Of a stretch of 35,587 nt of DNA, positions 8,422 through 16,977 are shown one piece after another. A program made the position numbers and the translations under genes. The DNA lies in the NCBI RefSeq assembly GCF_009848505.1, contig NZ_WWDL01000042.1, positions 1 to 35,587 of the forward strand. Reading direction: 5' to 3'. The notes under the pieces were generated by a model that ran no database searches, had not been told where the DNA came from, and saw only the letters and a program-made list of their open reading frames with translations. Position 1 is the first letter of the stretch, and each line of letters starts with the position of its first letter. The stretch comes from Muricoccus harenae. Its GTDB lineage: Bacteria; Pseudomonadota; Alphaproteobacteria; Acetobacterales; Acetobacteraceae.

Positions 8422-9234
8422 TCAGTGACGCATGAGCACGGGCAGGTCGCTTTGGGCCAGCATATGCCGCGTCACGCCGCCAAGGAGGGCCTCAAGCAGC
8501 TGGCTGTGCGCATAGGCGCCCATGACCAGCAGATCGGCGCCAAGCTCGTGCGCCTTATCGAGAAGTGCTTGGCCGAAAGTTCCGGGAAAGATGGGCAGCA
8601 TGTGCAGCTCCGCCTGGACTCCGTGCTCGGAAAGGATTGGGGGAAGGGTGGCCTCCACTGCAGCTTGGCGCGCCCCCAGAAGCACATGCACCTGCTCGGC
8701 ACTGCCCATGCAACGCAGGGCGGGAAGCACCGCCTTGGCTGCCCGGTTGTCGTCCTTCCAGGCAATGGCAACGCGACGGCCGAACGCCGCCGCCCAGCCG
8801 GGCGGGACCACGAGGACAGGCCGTTCGGTTCTGAACAGGGCCGCGTGGAATGCCCGCCTCGTCGGTTCGTCATCATCGCTTTCCGGTCGCGCGACTACGA
8901 TGAAGTCGGCGCGGCAGCCTTCGTTCACGATGGGATCGGCAAGCCCCTCGACCGAAGACCAGCGGGCTCGAAGAGGTGCTTCCGTGAGCCCGGCTTCCCA
9001 TCGACGGAAGGCAGCCTCCAGCGCGGCGATCCTCTCATCCTCGAGTGCAATGAGGTCGGCCAGCAACTCGCCCACAGCCGCCTCGGACGTCAGCGCGGCG
9101 TAGCCGGGCGGCGTGCGGACGGCGAGTACATTGACGCGAGTGGCACGGGTGAGCACGGCGAGGCGCTCTGCCGCGCGCAACAGGTGGGCTGCCGCCTCAG
9201 GCCGCTCGAGCACGGCCAGGATGACGTCCGACAT
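8422..9234 (-). CDS. Universal stress protein, tandem UspA domains
   Basis: A 270-residue protein with two UspA-like halves (about 1-145 and 152-270). The second half ends with the family signature GADLLVMGAYAHSQL (232-246) followed by LLGGVTRHML (250-259), where G239 and the GGVTR loop form the nucleotide-binding site. The second glycine of the usual G-x2-G-9x-G(S/T) pattern is Ala242 here, so ATP binding may be altered. The first half keeps the core (VILAVLERPEA, then ADFIVVARP) but lacks the glycine loop, as in many tandem proteins. The ATG at 9234 is chosen because GAGGAG precedes it; an upstream extension of about 93 codons looks non-coding. Divergent from the DUF1326-DUF2182 pair across 376 bp. 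Probably a stress-responsive cytoplasmic protein. Confidence 0.88.
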   Translation of the reverse strand: MSDVILAVLERPEAAAHLLRAAERLAVLTRATRVNVLAVRTPPGYAALTSEAAVGELLADLIALEDERIAALEAAFRRWEAGLTEAPLRARWSSVEGLADPIVNEGCRADFIVVARPESDDDEPTRRAFHAALFRTERPVLVVPPGWAAAFGRRVAIAWKDDNRAAKAVLPALRCMGSAEQVHVLLGARQAAVEATLPPILSEHGVQAELHMLPIFPGTFGQALLDKAHELGADLLVMGAYAHSQLLEALLGGVTRHMLAQSDLPVLMRH

Positions 9235-9610
9235 GGTTGCCGTCTCCTCAGATGTGAGCCCGGTCCGGAACCTGGCCATTCTACTCCCCGCCGGATGCCA
9301 CCGCCATCGCAACGGGAACGCAGAGGGGCTCACTTGCGGGCTATGTGGGAGGATTCCCGGGACCGCTGTGCGTCGGACTGATGCTCGGCCTCGCTGGCGG
9401 CGATGGCGTGCAGAGCAGGGCCTCGCTTTCGACCACCTTACCGTCATCACATATGCCAGACTCCTGGTGCTTTGGTGGCTTGGCCGGGCCAGCTGAGCCG
9501 ATCGGGCAAGCAATGCCCGGCAGCCGAGACGAGGAATGTGGTTGCGAGATCACGGCGGAAGTCGCAGCCTCTCGGTGGACCGGGAGCCAACCCGCACGGG
9601 AGAACCCAGG
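9235..9610. other. Divergent promoter region between the stress protein and the DUF1326 gene
   Basis: The 376-bp space must hold promoters for both directions. I see no gene in it: the open frames on both strands are low-complexity and without motifs. No clear palindromic operator, FNR-like box or recognisable -35/-10 pair could be fixed by eye. Confidence 0.35.
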
Positions 9611-10237
9611 ATGGCTACGCAGAAGAGTTGGAAGCTCACAGGCGACTACTTCGAAACCTGCAGCTGCGACGTGGTCTGCCCCTGCCTCGTCTCGCCCAAT
9701 CCACCGCTGACGGCGCGGCCCAGCCAGGGCGTATGCGATGTGGCGATCGCTTTCCACATCGACCGTGGAAGCTACGATGGAGTGCTGCTCGATGGCCTCA
9801 ACGTCGCGGTGGTCGGCCATGTGCCGGGCCCCATGGCGGACGGCAACTGGACCCTCGCGGCCTATATCGACGAACGCGCCGACGACCGGCAATCCGCGGC
9901 CCTCGAGGCCATCTTCGGCGGTGCGGAGGGCGGCCCCATGGCGGCCTTCACGCCGCTGGTTGGCACCCATCTCGGCGTTCGGAAGGTGCCGATCACCTAC
10001 TCCATCCAGGGCAAGACCCGTTCGGCGGAAATACCCGACGTCATGCGGATGTCGGTCGACCCGCTGCCGACGATGCACCCGGGCGGGGAAATCTGGACCT
10101 CGGCAGGGCACCCCATCGCGCCGGACAAGTTGGCCCTCGCCGTGGGCGGCAAGGACAGCACCTTCACCGACCACGGCATGCGCTGGGACAACTCCGGGAA
10201 GAACGGGTACTACGCCCCCATCGCCTGGTCGAACTAG
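9611..10237 (+). CDS. DUF1326 domain protein
   Basis: A 208-residue soluble protein matching the DUF1326 family over its whole length. The opening WKLTGDYFETCSCDVVCPC places four cysteines at 17, 19, 23 and 25 (C-x-C-x3-C-x-C), the family's hallmark and a plausible metal- or haem-binding cluster. Later family features are HIDRGSYDGVLLDGLNV, the PMADGNWTLAAYIDE segment and the C-terminal GMRWDNSGKNGYYAPIAW. No signal peptide is seen. The ATG at 9611 is chosen as the family-typical start; an upstream in-frame ATG gives an implausible extension. It lies 34 bp upstream of the DUF2182 membrane protein gene, a pairing found in many proteobacteria. Biochemical function unknown; the cysteine cluster next to a Met/His-rich membrane protein hints at metal handling. 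Confidence 0.87.
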   Translation: MATQKSWKLTGDYFETCSCDVVCPCLVSPNPPLTARPSQGVCDVAIAFHIDRGSYDGVLLDGLNVAVVGHVPGPMADGNWTLAAYIDERADDRQSAALEAIFGGAEGGPMAAFTPLVGTHLGVRKVPITYSIQGKTRSAEIPDVMRMSVDPLPTMHPGGEIWTSAGHPIAPDKLALAVGGKDSTFTDHGMRWDNSGKNGYYAPIAWSN

Positions 10238-10271
10238 CAGCCTCGGAGAGCGCCTGGCGCGGGAGGCCACC

Positions 10272-11138
10272 ATGGACCGCGACCAAGCGCGCGTTCTCAC
10301 GGTCCAGCGTAACACCATACTGGGCCTGCTCCTGGCCTTGGCGGCGGTTGCCTGGGCGCTCCTGCTTGGCTGGCGCCATTCTGAGATGGACATGGCGATG
10401 GCGTCGCCCACGATGGGTCTGCACGCGCCGCTGTTCCTGGCGATCTGGGTAACCATGATGGTCGCCATGATGTTCCCGACCGCCGCTCCCATGATCCTCG
10501 TCTTCCATCGCCTGCAGGCGGGCCGCCGCGGGCGGGGCGGCGCCTTCGTCCCGACCTGGGTGTTCGTGGCGGGCTACATGCTGGTCTGGGCGCTGGCGGG
10601 CATCGCCGCCTACGCGGCGGCACTGGCAGCCGAGGCCGCGGCCGCCAGTGTTGCGCTCACTCCGGAGATAAGTGCCCGGATCGGCGGGGCCGTCCTCGTC
10701 GCGGCGGGCGTTTACCAACTCTCGCCTCTGAAGGACCTGTGCCTGTCAAAGTGCCGCACGCCGGTTGGCATCATCATGACGTCCTGGCGTGAAGGAATCT
10801 TGGGCGCACTGCGGATGGGCCTGCTGCATGGAGCCTACTGCCTTGGCTGCTGCTGGCTCCTTTTCGCAATCCTGTTCCCACTCGGCTTGATGAACATTGC
10901 CGCCATGGCGGCCGTCACCGCCCTGGTGTTCGCCGAGAAGACGCAACCCTGGGGCCGGCGGGCGGCTCAGGCGGTGGCCGCCGCGCTCATCGTTTACGGT
11001 GCGTTGGTAGTTGGAATGCCCCAGATCCTGCCCACCTTCGCCGTCGGGAGAGACACGGCAGCTCCAGCCGCGACCGGGATGCAGATGCATATGGACATGT
11101 CGGGCCACGGAGGCGCCGTGCCACCCTCGCTGCGCTGA
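10272..11138 (+). CDS. DUF2182 integral membrane protein (predicted metal-binding)
   Basis: A 288-residue membrane protein with about six or seven hydrophobic segments, matching the DUF2182 family. Landmarks are WVTMMVAMMFPTAAPM (59-74), GVYQLSPLKDLCLSKCRTP (146-164, Cys157 and Cys161) and the intramembrane HGAYCLGCCW (186-195, Cys190, Cys193, Cys194). The C-terminal tail is rich in Met and His (MQMHMDMSGHGG, 270-281), typical of copper-binding extensions. The ATG at 10272 follows GGGAGG at a good distance; the frame is open further upstream but there it overlaps the DUF1326 gene. Cotranscription with DUF1326 is likely. No function has been established that I can name; a role in copper or other soft-metal delivery is inference from the thiol and thioether residues. 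Confidence 0.87.
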   Translation: MDRDQARVLTVQRNTILGLLLALAAVAWALLLGWRHSEMDMAMASPTMGLHAPLFLAIWVTMMVAMMFPTAAPMILVFHRLQAGRRGRGGAFVPTWVFVAGYMLVWALAGIAAYAAALAAEAAAASVALTPEISARIGGAVLVAAGVYQLSPLKDLCLSKCRTPVGIIMTSWREGILGALRMGLLHGAYCLGCCWLLFAILFPLGLMNIAAMAAVTALVFAEKTQPWGRRAAQAVAAALIVYGALVVGMPQILPTFAVGRDTAAPAATGMQMHMDMSGHGGAVPPSLR

Positions 11139-11150
11139 CGCACTCGACCT

Positions 11151-11402
11151 TCAGCTTGTGCGGCCTACACCAGCCTTCAACGCGCTGCTGCGGTGTCTCC
11201 GCGAGCGTTCCCGCTGCGGGCGCCAGGTGGCGTAGCCCGCGGCGACGATGTTCAGCAGGAGGGCGGTGGCGCGCATCTCGGCCGCCGGGAAGAGCGCGAA
11301 GGCCATGATCGCAAGGAAGGCCGTCCCGCCCGCCTGCCCGACGCTGGCGTAGAGGATCGAGACGCAGCCGATCAGGGCAGTGAGGACGAGTGCGTTGTCC
11401 AC
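11151..11402 (-). pseudogene. Truncated TauE/SafE (TSUP) sulfite/sulfonate exporter family gene, N-terminal part
   Basis: The minus-strand frame from a GTG at 11402 reads like the first helices of TSUP-family exporters: ALIGCVSILYASVGQAGGTA, then MAFALFPAAEMRATALLLN, then AAGYATWR. The family pattern is L-Y-A-S-V-G-x-G-G-[GT] followed by PAEMRxTALVLN. Resemblance stops at about residue 62, and the remaining 20 residues look random. A complete TSUP protein has about 250 residues and eight helices, so this is a 3'-truncated relic. It lies between the DUF2182 gene and the amidase gene, convergent with the former. A functional product is very unlikely. Confidence 0.68.
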
Positions 11403-11718
11403 GCCGCCCTATTGTAGCGCTTCCCGGCTGCAGACAAATCCCACCGAGACCAAGGGCGCCGGACCTGCACCTGCACCGGCAGCTTCCACCAAAGCGCCAG
11501 CAGGGCGATAAGCGGGAGCGGCGGCAGAGTCCTGTTCCGCGGCCAGGCGGATTCGGAAGTGGCTGGTTGTGATGCGGCGGTGGTTGCTCGCCACCCCCCT
11601 CCATGAGCGCGCAAGAACGTGCTGCTGGTGCCGCTGCATTATCCGCTGCTTCTCGTTGGCAAGACTGGGGCACCGGCCCAAGAAGCAGATCCTCCGGGCG
11701 CCCCGCCGCGGGAGCGTC
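11403..11718. other. Intergenic stretch with no recognised gene
   Basis: About 316 bp between the TSUP relic and the amidase gene end. Short frames on both strands carry no family motif. No terminator or palindrome of note was seen. It may be the remains of whatever replaced the rest of the TSUP gene. Confidence 0.3.
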
Positions 11719-13194
11719 TCAAGCCGCCGTCACATGCAGGCCCGGCCGGCGGCCGTCGTTCCATTGTCCCCCAATCGCCCGCTCAAGCTGGGCCGCAAGT
11801 TGCAGCAGCAGCCCATCATTCGCCTGCCGCGCCTGCGCCTGAATGCCTAGAGGCAGCCCGCTTTCCTGCCAGCACAGTGGCAGGGAAATAGCGGGGATTC
11901 CGCACAGGTTAGCCAGCGGCGTGTAGGCGAAGTTGCGCCAGAGATTGGCGAACCAGTCATGGACGTCCGGATTGTCGCTGATTGTCAGGTATTCCGTGGT
12001 GCCAATCGACGGGGTGGGCAGGGCGGTGATGGGGGTAAGGATGATATCCCAGTCCTCGAAGAAGGCGCCGAAGGCGCGGGAGGTCGTATTGAACACCGCC
12101 TGCATCCCCGCGCGCTCGGTGTAGCTGGTGTTCAGGCCGGCTTCCCAGATGCGGATGTTGATCGGCTCCACGCGGTCGGCCGGCGGGCAGTCGAGGCCAA
12201 GAGAGGCAATGAGGTTGTTCACCGTCTGGGCGAAATTGCTGATGTAGCAGGTGGTCTGGGCGGCAAAGGCGGCGCGGAAATCCACCTGGGGAAGCGCCCA
12301 TTCCACCTCGTGTCCAAGGGATCCGAGCAGGCGTCCAACGCGCTCCAGCTCGGCCACGAAGTGCGGCGTGGCTCGGTAGTCGCCCCATTCGTGGGACAAG
12401 GCGATGCGCAGCCGGCGCGGGTCATGCCGGATGAGGTCAGTATAGGGCTCCGGGGGCATCCAGTAGGGCATGAACTCGCCAGCCGCGCCACCACGGCAGG
12501 CGTCAATGAAGGCGGCGGTGTCGCGGACGCTGCGGCTGTGGCAGCCCTGGATCGAGACGAGGCTGGTGAGATCCGAGGCGGCGGGGGCGATGGAGAAGAC
12601 GCCACGCGACGGCTTGAGGCCAATGTTGCCGCAGGCGCCTGCCGGGATGCGGATGGAGCCGCCGCCATCGGTCGCGTGCGAGATGGGGAGAACACCGGCG
12701 GCCACCATCGCGGCGGTGCCGGCGGAGGAGCCATTGGTGGTGTAGTCGCGGTTCCACGGGTTGCGGGTGACGTAAACGGCCGGGTTTTCAGCGGATGAGC
12801 AGCAGCCGAATTCGGGCGTGGTGGTGCGGCCGATGATGTTGAGACCAGCCTGGCGAATGCGGCCGGCGAGGAAGCTGTCCGCCGCAGCGCGGTTCCCACG
12901 CATGAGGAGGGAGCCCATCTCCTGCAGCCTGCCCTTCAGCGTGGGGCCGAGATCCTTCATCAGATAAGGAACGCCCGCGAAGAGTCCCGCAGGATTGGTG
13001 CCGTTCGCCAGCGGATCTGCGACGGCATCGGCGAAGACCTCGACGACGGCGGAGAGGGCCGGGTTGGTCAGGGCGATGCCGGCTGCTGCCTGGGCGGAGA
13101 GCTCAGCCGGGGTGACCTCACCTGCGCGAACGCGATCAGCGAGCGCCAGGGCGTCGTGCTTAGCCCATTCATCCCAGGTCATCGCCAATGTCAT
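11719..13194 (-). CDS. Amidase signature family protein
   Basis: A 491-residue amidase-signature hydrolase, which cleaves amides to acid and ammonia through a Ser-cisSer-Lys triad. The parts are visible: Lys80 in GVPYLMKDLG, the cis-Ser in TNGSSAGTAAMVAAG (Ser156) and the nucleophile Ser180 in ATDGGGSIRIPA, followed by GNIGLKPSRG. The glycine-rich loop reads NGSSAGT where GGSSGG is usual, a modest departure. Length is normal. The start at 13194 (MTLAMTWDEW) is not certain; ATG at 13182 is equally possible. It stands alone, divergent from the molybdopterin fusion gene with 220 bp between. Substrate cannot be told; aryl-acyl amidases and amino-acid amidases share these motifs. Confidence 0.9.
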   Translation of the reverse strand: MTLAMTWDEWAKHDALALADRVRAGEVTPAELSAQAAAGIALTNPALSAVVEVFADAVADPLANGTNPAGLFAGVPYLMKDLGPTLKGRLQEMGSLLMRGNRAAADSFLAGRIRQAGLNIIGRTTTPEFGCCSSAENPAVYVTRNPWNRDYTTNGSSAGTAAMVAAGVLPISHATDGGGSIRIPAGACGNIGLKPSRGVFSIAPAASDLTSLVSIQGCHSRSVRDTAAFIDACRGGAAGEFMPYWMPPEPYTDLIRHDPRRLRIALSHEWGDYRATPHFVAELERVGRLLGSLGHEVEWALPQVDFRAAFAAQTTCYISNFAQTVNNLIASLGLDCPPADRVEPINIRIWEAGLNTSYTERAGMQAVFNTTSRAFGAFFEDWDIILTPITALPTPSIGTTEYLTISDNPDVHDWFANLWRNFAYTPLANLCGIPAISLPLCWQESGLPLGIQAQARQANDGLLLQLAAQLERAIGGQWNDGRRPGLHVTAA

Positions 13195-13414
13195 TTCGTC
13201 CAGACCTCTCGAAAGGAGGCGCGGAGCCTATCGCCGCTTCAGGCGCGACTGAAAGATGGGGCGCCGTGGGCTAGCCGTTCCGCATCAGGAGGCGGGGATG
13301 CCCGGCAACACGCCGGAGATCGCGTCCAGAAAAGGATGGGCTGACTGTACAACCGGCCTCAACTCAGCTGCGGCGCTGAATATCGACTACGAGCGTACCT
13401 GAAACGACCGGGTA

Positions 13415-16400
13415 TTGACCCCTTCTGCCCGAAACGTCGCGGCGGTGGACAGATTCCGGGGTGCGGACTATCCCACCTACCTGCCCATCGCATTGCAGCA
13501 CGGAGGCAAGAGACTGAGCCGGATCCCAGGCTTCTGCACCCTCTGCCGCTCGCGCTGCGGAACATGGAACACGGTCGAGAACGGTCGGCTCGTGAAGGTG
13601 GAGGCCGATCCCTCGCATCCCACGGGGCGCGCCGTCTGCGCCAAGGGTCGCGCGGCCCCCGAGATCGCCCATGCGTCCCGCCGCCTCGCCACGCCGCTCC
13701 GCCGAACCCGTCCCAAATCGGCGGATGATCCGGGCTGGCAGCCCATCACTTGGGACGAGGCGCTGGCGGAGATCGCCGCGCGCCTCGGTGCCATCCGCAC
13801 GGAGAGCGGCGCAGAGGCGGTCGCCTTCGCCGTCACCTCCCCCTCCGGCACGCCGATGTCGGATGCGATTGATTGGGTGGAGCGCTTCATCCGAGTCTTC
13901 GGCAGCCCGAACACGGTCTATGCCACCGAGATCTGCAACTGGCACAAGGACCATGCTCACGCCTTCACCCTCGGCGAAGGTATCGGCACGCCGGATTACG
14001 CGAAGGCGGACCTCATCCTCCTCTGGGGCCACAATCCCGCCAATGCCTGGTTGGCGGAGGCCGGGGAGATTGCGGAGGGGCGGGCGCGCGGCGCCTCCCT
14101 GATCGTCATCGATCCCCGGCGCAACGCCCATGCGGCGGGGGCCGACCACTGGCTGCGCGTGCGCCCGGGCACGGATGCGGCGCTCGCTCTCGGCCTCATC
14201 CATCTGATGATCGAAGGGGGCACCTACGACGACACCTTCCTCCGCGAATGGACCGACGCCCCCTTCCTGGTGCGCGACGACACCGGCCTGCTGCTGCGCG
14301 CGGGCGAGATCGGCCTTCCGGGCCCGGCGGAGGCTCCCGTCATCATGGATGGCGCGGACGGGCAACCCCGCGCCTATGACGCCGCCCGACGAGCGTCGGA
14401 ACAGGGATCAGACCGTTTCGTCCTGCGCGGGCGCTTCATCCTGGCTGGCCAGCAGGACGCCCTTCCCTGCCGCCCGGCCCTCGAGCGCCTCGCCGAAGTC
14501 TGCGCCGAATGGACGCCGGCCCGCACGGCGGCCGTCACCACTATCCCGGAGGCGGCCATCCGCGATGCGGCTGCCGCCATCGGCCGTGCCCGCCGCGTCA
14601 GCTACTATTGCTGGACCGGGGTGGGCCAGAGCAACAATGCCACCCAGACAGACCGCGCCGTCGCCATCCTCTACGCTCTGACGGGCAGCCTGGACCGGGT
14701 CGGAGGCAACCGGCACTACGCGCGCCAGCCGGTGAATGTGGTGAACGATCACGGCCTGCTGCCCCCGGGCCAGGCCGGGAAGGCCCTGGGCCTCGCCCAG
14801 CGCCCGCTCGGCCCTCCCGCACGGGGCTGGATCACGGCCGAGGACCTTCGGACCGCCATCCTCATAGGCGAACCCTACCGCCTGCGCGGCCTCATGTCCT
14901 TCGGCGCTAACTTGGTCGTCTCCCAGGCCGATCCCGAAGGCTCCGAGGCGGCGCTGCGCGCGCTGGACTTCCATGTCCATTGCGACCTGTTCGAGAATCC
15001 CACGGCCCGCTTCGCCGACATTCTCCTGCCCGTGAACAGCCCCTGGGAACGCGAGGGTCTCCGCATCGGCTTCGAGATTGACGCGGCGGCGGAGGAGTTG
15101 ATCCAGCTCCGGCCGCGCATGGTGGAACCCTTCGGCGACTCCCGCTCCGACCTGGAAATCGTCTTCGACCTCGCCACGCGGCTTGGCTTGGGGGAGGCTT
15201 TCTTCGGTGGAAGCATCGAGGCGGGATGGAACCATATCCTCGCGCCCACCGGCATCACTGTGGCCGATCTGCGCGCCAGCCCGGCCGGGATACGCCGTCC
15301 GCTGGAGCAGATGGAGCGGCGCTATGCCGAGCGGCTTGCCCAGGGCCAGCCCGCCTTCGCAACGCCGAGCGGACGAGTGGAGCTCTATTCCGAACGCCTG
15401 CTACGCCATGGGCAATCGCCCCTGCCGGGCTTCATGCAGGCGGATGATCCGGGCGCCGCTTTCCCCCTCACCCTTACTACGGCGAAGAGCGGCTATTACT
15501 GCCACAGCCAGCATCGTGGCATCGCCTCGCTCCGCCGCCGCGCGCCCGAGCCGGCGGCGGAGATCCATCCGGAATTGGCCGGTGCACGCGGCATAGTCGA
15601 GGGTGCCTGGATGCTGGTGGAAACCCACGCCGGCCGGGCTCGCTTCCGCGCGCGGCTGAGCGATGCCGTCCATCCGGATGTGATCGTCGCCGATTACGGC
15701 TGGTGGGAAGCCTGCCCTGATCTCGGCCTGCCGGCCGAGGCCGGCAGCAACTACAACGCCCTTATCGATGCGGCGTGCGCCGATCCCATCAGCGGCTCTG
15801 TCAACCATCGCGGCTTCCCCTGCGATGTCCGGGCGATCGCGGATATGGCCCAGGCCTGGACCGGCTTCCGCCCCCTGCGCGTGGTTGCGGCGGAACGAGA
15901 AGCGGAGCATGTCGTCTCCCTTCGCCTGGCCGCGCCGGACGGGTCGGCGCTGCCGTCCTTCCGCCCCGGCCAGCACTTGACGCTGCGCCTCGGCGCGGAT
16001 GGGGGCCCGCTCATCCGCTCCTACTCCCTTTCCGATGCGCCGGGGACGGATTACCGCATTACGGTGAAGCGCGCGGGCGGCGGTGGATCAGGACGCGTCA
16101 CGCGCCTCCTGCCGGGCGCCATGATCGAAAGCACGGCGCCGAAGGGGCGCTTTGTGATCCCGGTCCAGGCCCCTTTTCCGATCGTGCTCGTCGCCGCCGG
16201 CATTGGGATCACGCCCTTCATCGGCTACCTTGAGTCCTTGGCCGGGCTCCCTGCCCCGCCGCACGTGGTGCTGCATTATGGCAACCGGGACGGCGCCAGC
16301 CACACCTTCCGCGACCGGCTGAAGGCCCTGGCGGACCTGCTGCCAGGGCTGGAGGTGATCGACCATTACAGTCGCCCCCGCGCATCGGACCGTGATTTCC

Positions 16401-16849
16401 ACCGCACTGGCCGCATCAGCGCGACGGACATTGCGCCGGACCTGATCGCCGCACGCGCCCGTTTCTATCTCTGCGGCCCGCCTGGCCTGCTGAGCAGTCT
16501 CTCGGCCGGGCTCGCGGCGCTCGGGGTGCCTCGCTTCGAAATCTTCCAGGAGCTGTTCCAGTCTGCTCCCGCCAACGACGCGGCGGTCCCGGACACGCCG
16601 CGCGAGGTGCGGTTTGCCCGATCGGGCCGCACTCTGCGCTGGACTCCGGCCCATGGCGCCCTGCTCGACCTCGCGGAGGCGCACGGCCTTGGCCTGCCCA
16701 GCGGGTGCCGCGTCGGGCAGTGCGAGAGCTGCGCGGTTCCGCGGATCGAGGGAACGATCCGCCACCTCGTCCCGCTTGCAGCCGAGGATCCCGACACCTG
16801 CCTCACCTGCCGCGCCGTTCCCCTCACGGACCTGGTGCTCGACGCCTGA
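13415..16849 (+). CDS. Molybdopterin oxidoreductase fused to a phthalate-dioxygenase-reductase-like FMN/NAD/[2Fe-2S] module
   Basis: A 1144-residue fusion. Residues 41-75 bind a [4Fe-4S] cluster (C41-x2-C44-x3-C48-x26-C75), as in formate dehydrogenase and periplasmic/assimilatory nitrate reductases. About 80-800 is a DMSO-reductase-superfamily Mo-bis-MGD core; Cys174 in YATEICNWHKDHAHAF aligns with the (seleno)cysteine Mo ligand of formate dehydrogenases, and ATPSGRVELYSE near 649 opens the C-terminal MGD-binding region. About 818-1053 is a flavin/NAD module with RSYSLSD (868-874), AAGIGITPF (from 927) and YLCGPPG (1018-1024). The last 80 residues are a plant-type ferredoxin (C1098-x4-C1103-x2-C1106, fourth ligand C1129 or C1132). 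The flavin-NAD-ferredoxin order is that of phthalate dioxygenase reductase. The protein should therefore take electrons from NAD(P)H, or give them to NAD(P)+, without a partner. No signal peptide, so cytoplasmic. The start is TTG at 13415; GTG at 13445 is an alternative. Substrate unknown. Confidence 0.88.
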   Translation: MTPSARNVAAVDRFRGADYPTYLPIALQHGGKRLSRIPGFCTLCRSRCGTWNTVENGRLVKVEADPSHPTGRAVCAKGRAAPEIAHASRRLATPLRRTRPKSADDPGWQPITWDEALAEIAARLGAIRTESGAEAVAFAVTSPSGTPMSDAIDWVERFIRVFGSPNTVYATEICNWHKDHAHAFTLGEGIGTPDYAKADLILLWGHNPANAWLAEAGEIAEGRARGASLIVIDPRRNAHAAGADHWLRVRPGTDAALALGLIHLMIEGGTYDDTFLREWTDAPFLVRDDTGLLLRAGEIGLPGPAEAPVIMDGADGQPRAYDAARRASEQGSDRFVLRGRFILAGQQDALPCRPALERLAEVCAEWTPARTAAVTTIPEAAIRDAAAAIGRARRVSYYCWTGVGQSNNATQTDRAVAILYALTGSLDRVGGNRHYARQPVNVVNDHGLLPPGQAGKALGLAQRPLGPPARGWITAEDLRTAILIGEPYRLRGLMSFGANLVVSQADPEGSEAALRALDFHVHCDLFENPTARFADILLPVNSPWEREGLRIGFEIDAAAEELIQLRPRMVEPFGDSRSDLEIVFDLATRLGLGEAFFGGSIEAGWNHILAPTGITVADLRASPAGIRRPLEQMERRYAERLAQGQPAFATPSGRVELYSERLLRHGQSPLPGFMQADDPGAAFPLTLTTAKSGYYCHSQHRGIASLRRRAPEPAAEIHPELAGARGIVEGAWMLVETHAGRARFRARLSDAVHPDVIVADYGWWEACPDLGLPAEAGSNYNALIDAACADPISGSVNHRGFPCDVRAIADMAQAWTGFRPLRVVAAEREAEHVVSLRLAAPDGSALPSFRPGQHLTLRLGADGGPLIRSYSLSDAPGTDYRITVKRAGGGGSGRVTRLLPGAMIESTAPKGRFVIPVQAPFPIVLVAAGIGITPFIGYLESLAGLPAPPHVVLHYGNRDGASHTFRDRLKALADLLPGLEVIDHYSRPRASDRDFHRTGRISATDIAPDLIAARARFYLCGPPGLLSSLSAGLAALGVPRFEIFQELFQSAPANDAAVPDTPREVRFARSGRTLRWTPAHGALLDLAEAHGLGLPSGCRVGQCESCAVPRIEGTIRHLVPLAAEDPDTCLTCRAVPLTDLVLDA

Positions 16850-16977
16850 TGCGCTCGAGCGGGCCGTCTTCCCAGCCGGAACACCCTGCCCTACCCGGCT
16901 AACGTCAGCGCGACCGCCGCTGATGCAACAAGACGAACGTCGCACACGGCCCGCAGAACGAGTTGAGGAGTTCAAGC

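Noticed and set aside
9341-10492. A 383-codon minus-strand frame opposite the DUF1326 gene
   Set aside because: Antisense to a well-supported family match and without motif or ribosome-binding site.
14408-15235. A 275-codon minus-strand frame inside the molybdopterin fusion gene
   Set aside because: Shadow of the plus-strand gene; composition mirrors the codon bias of the real frame and no motif is seen.
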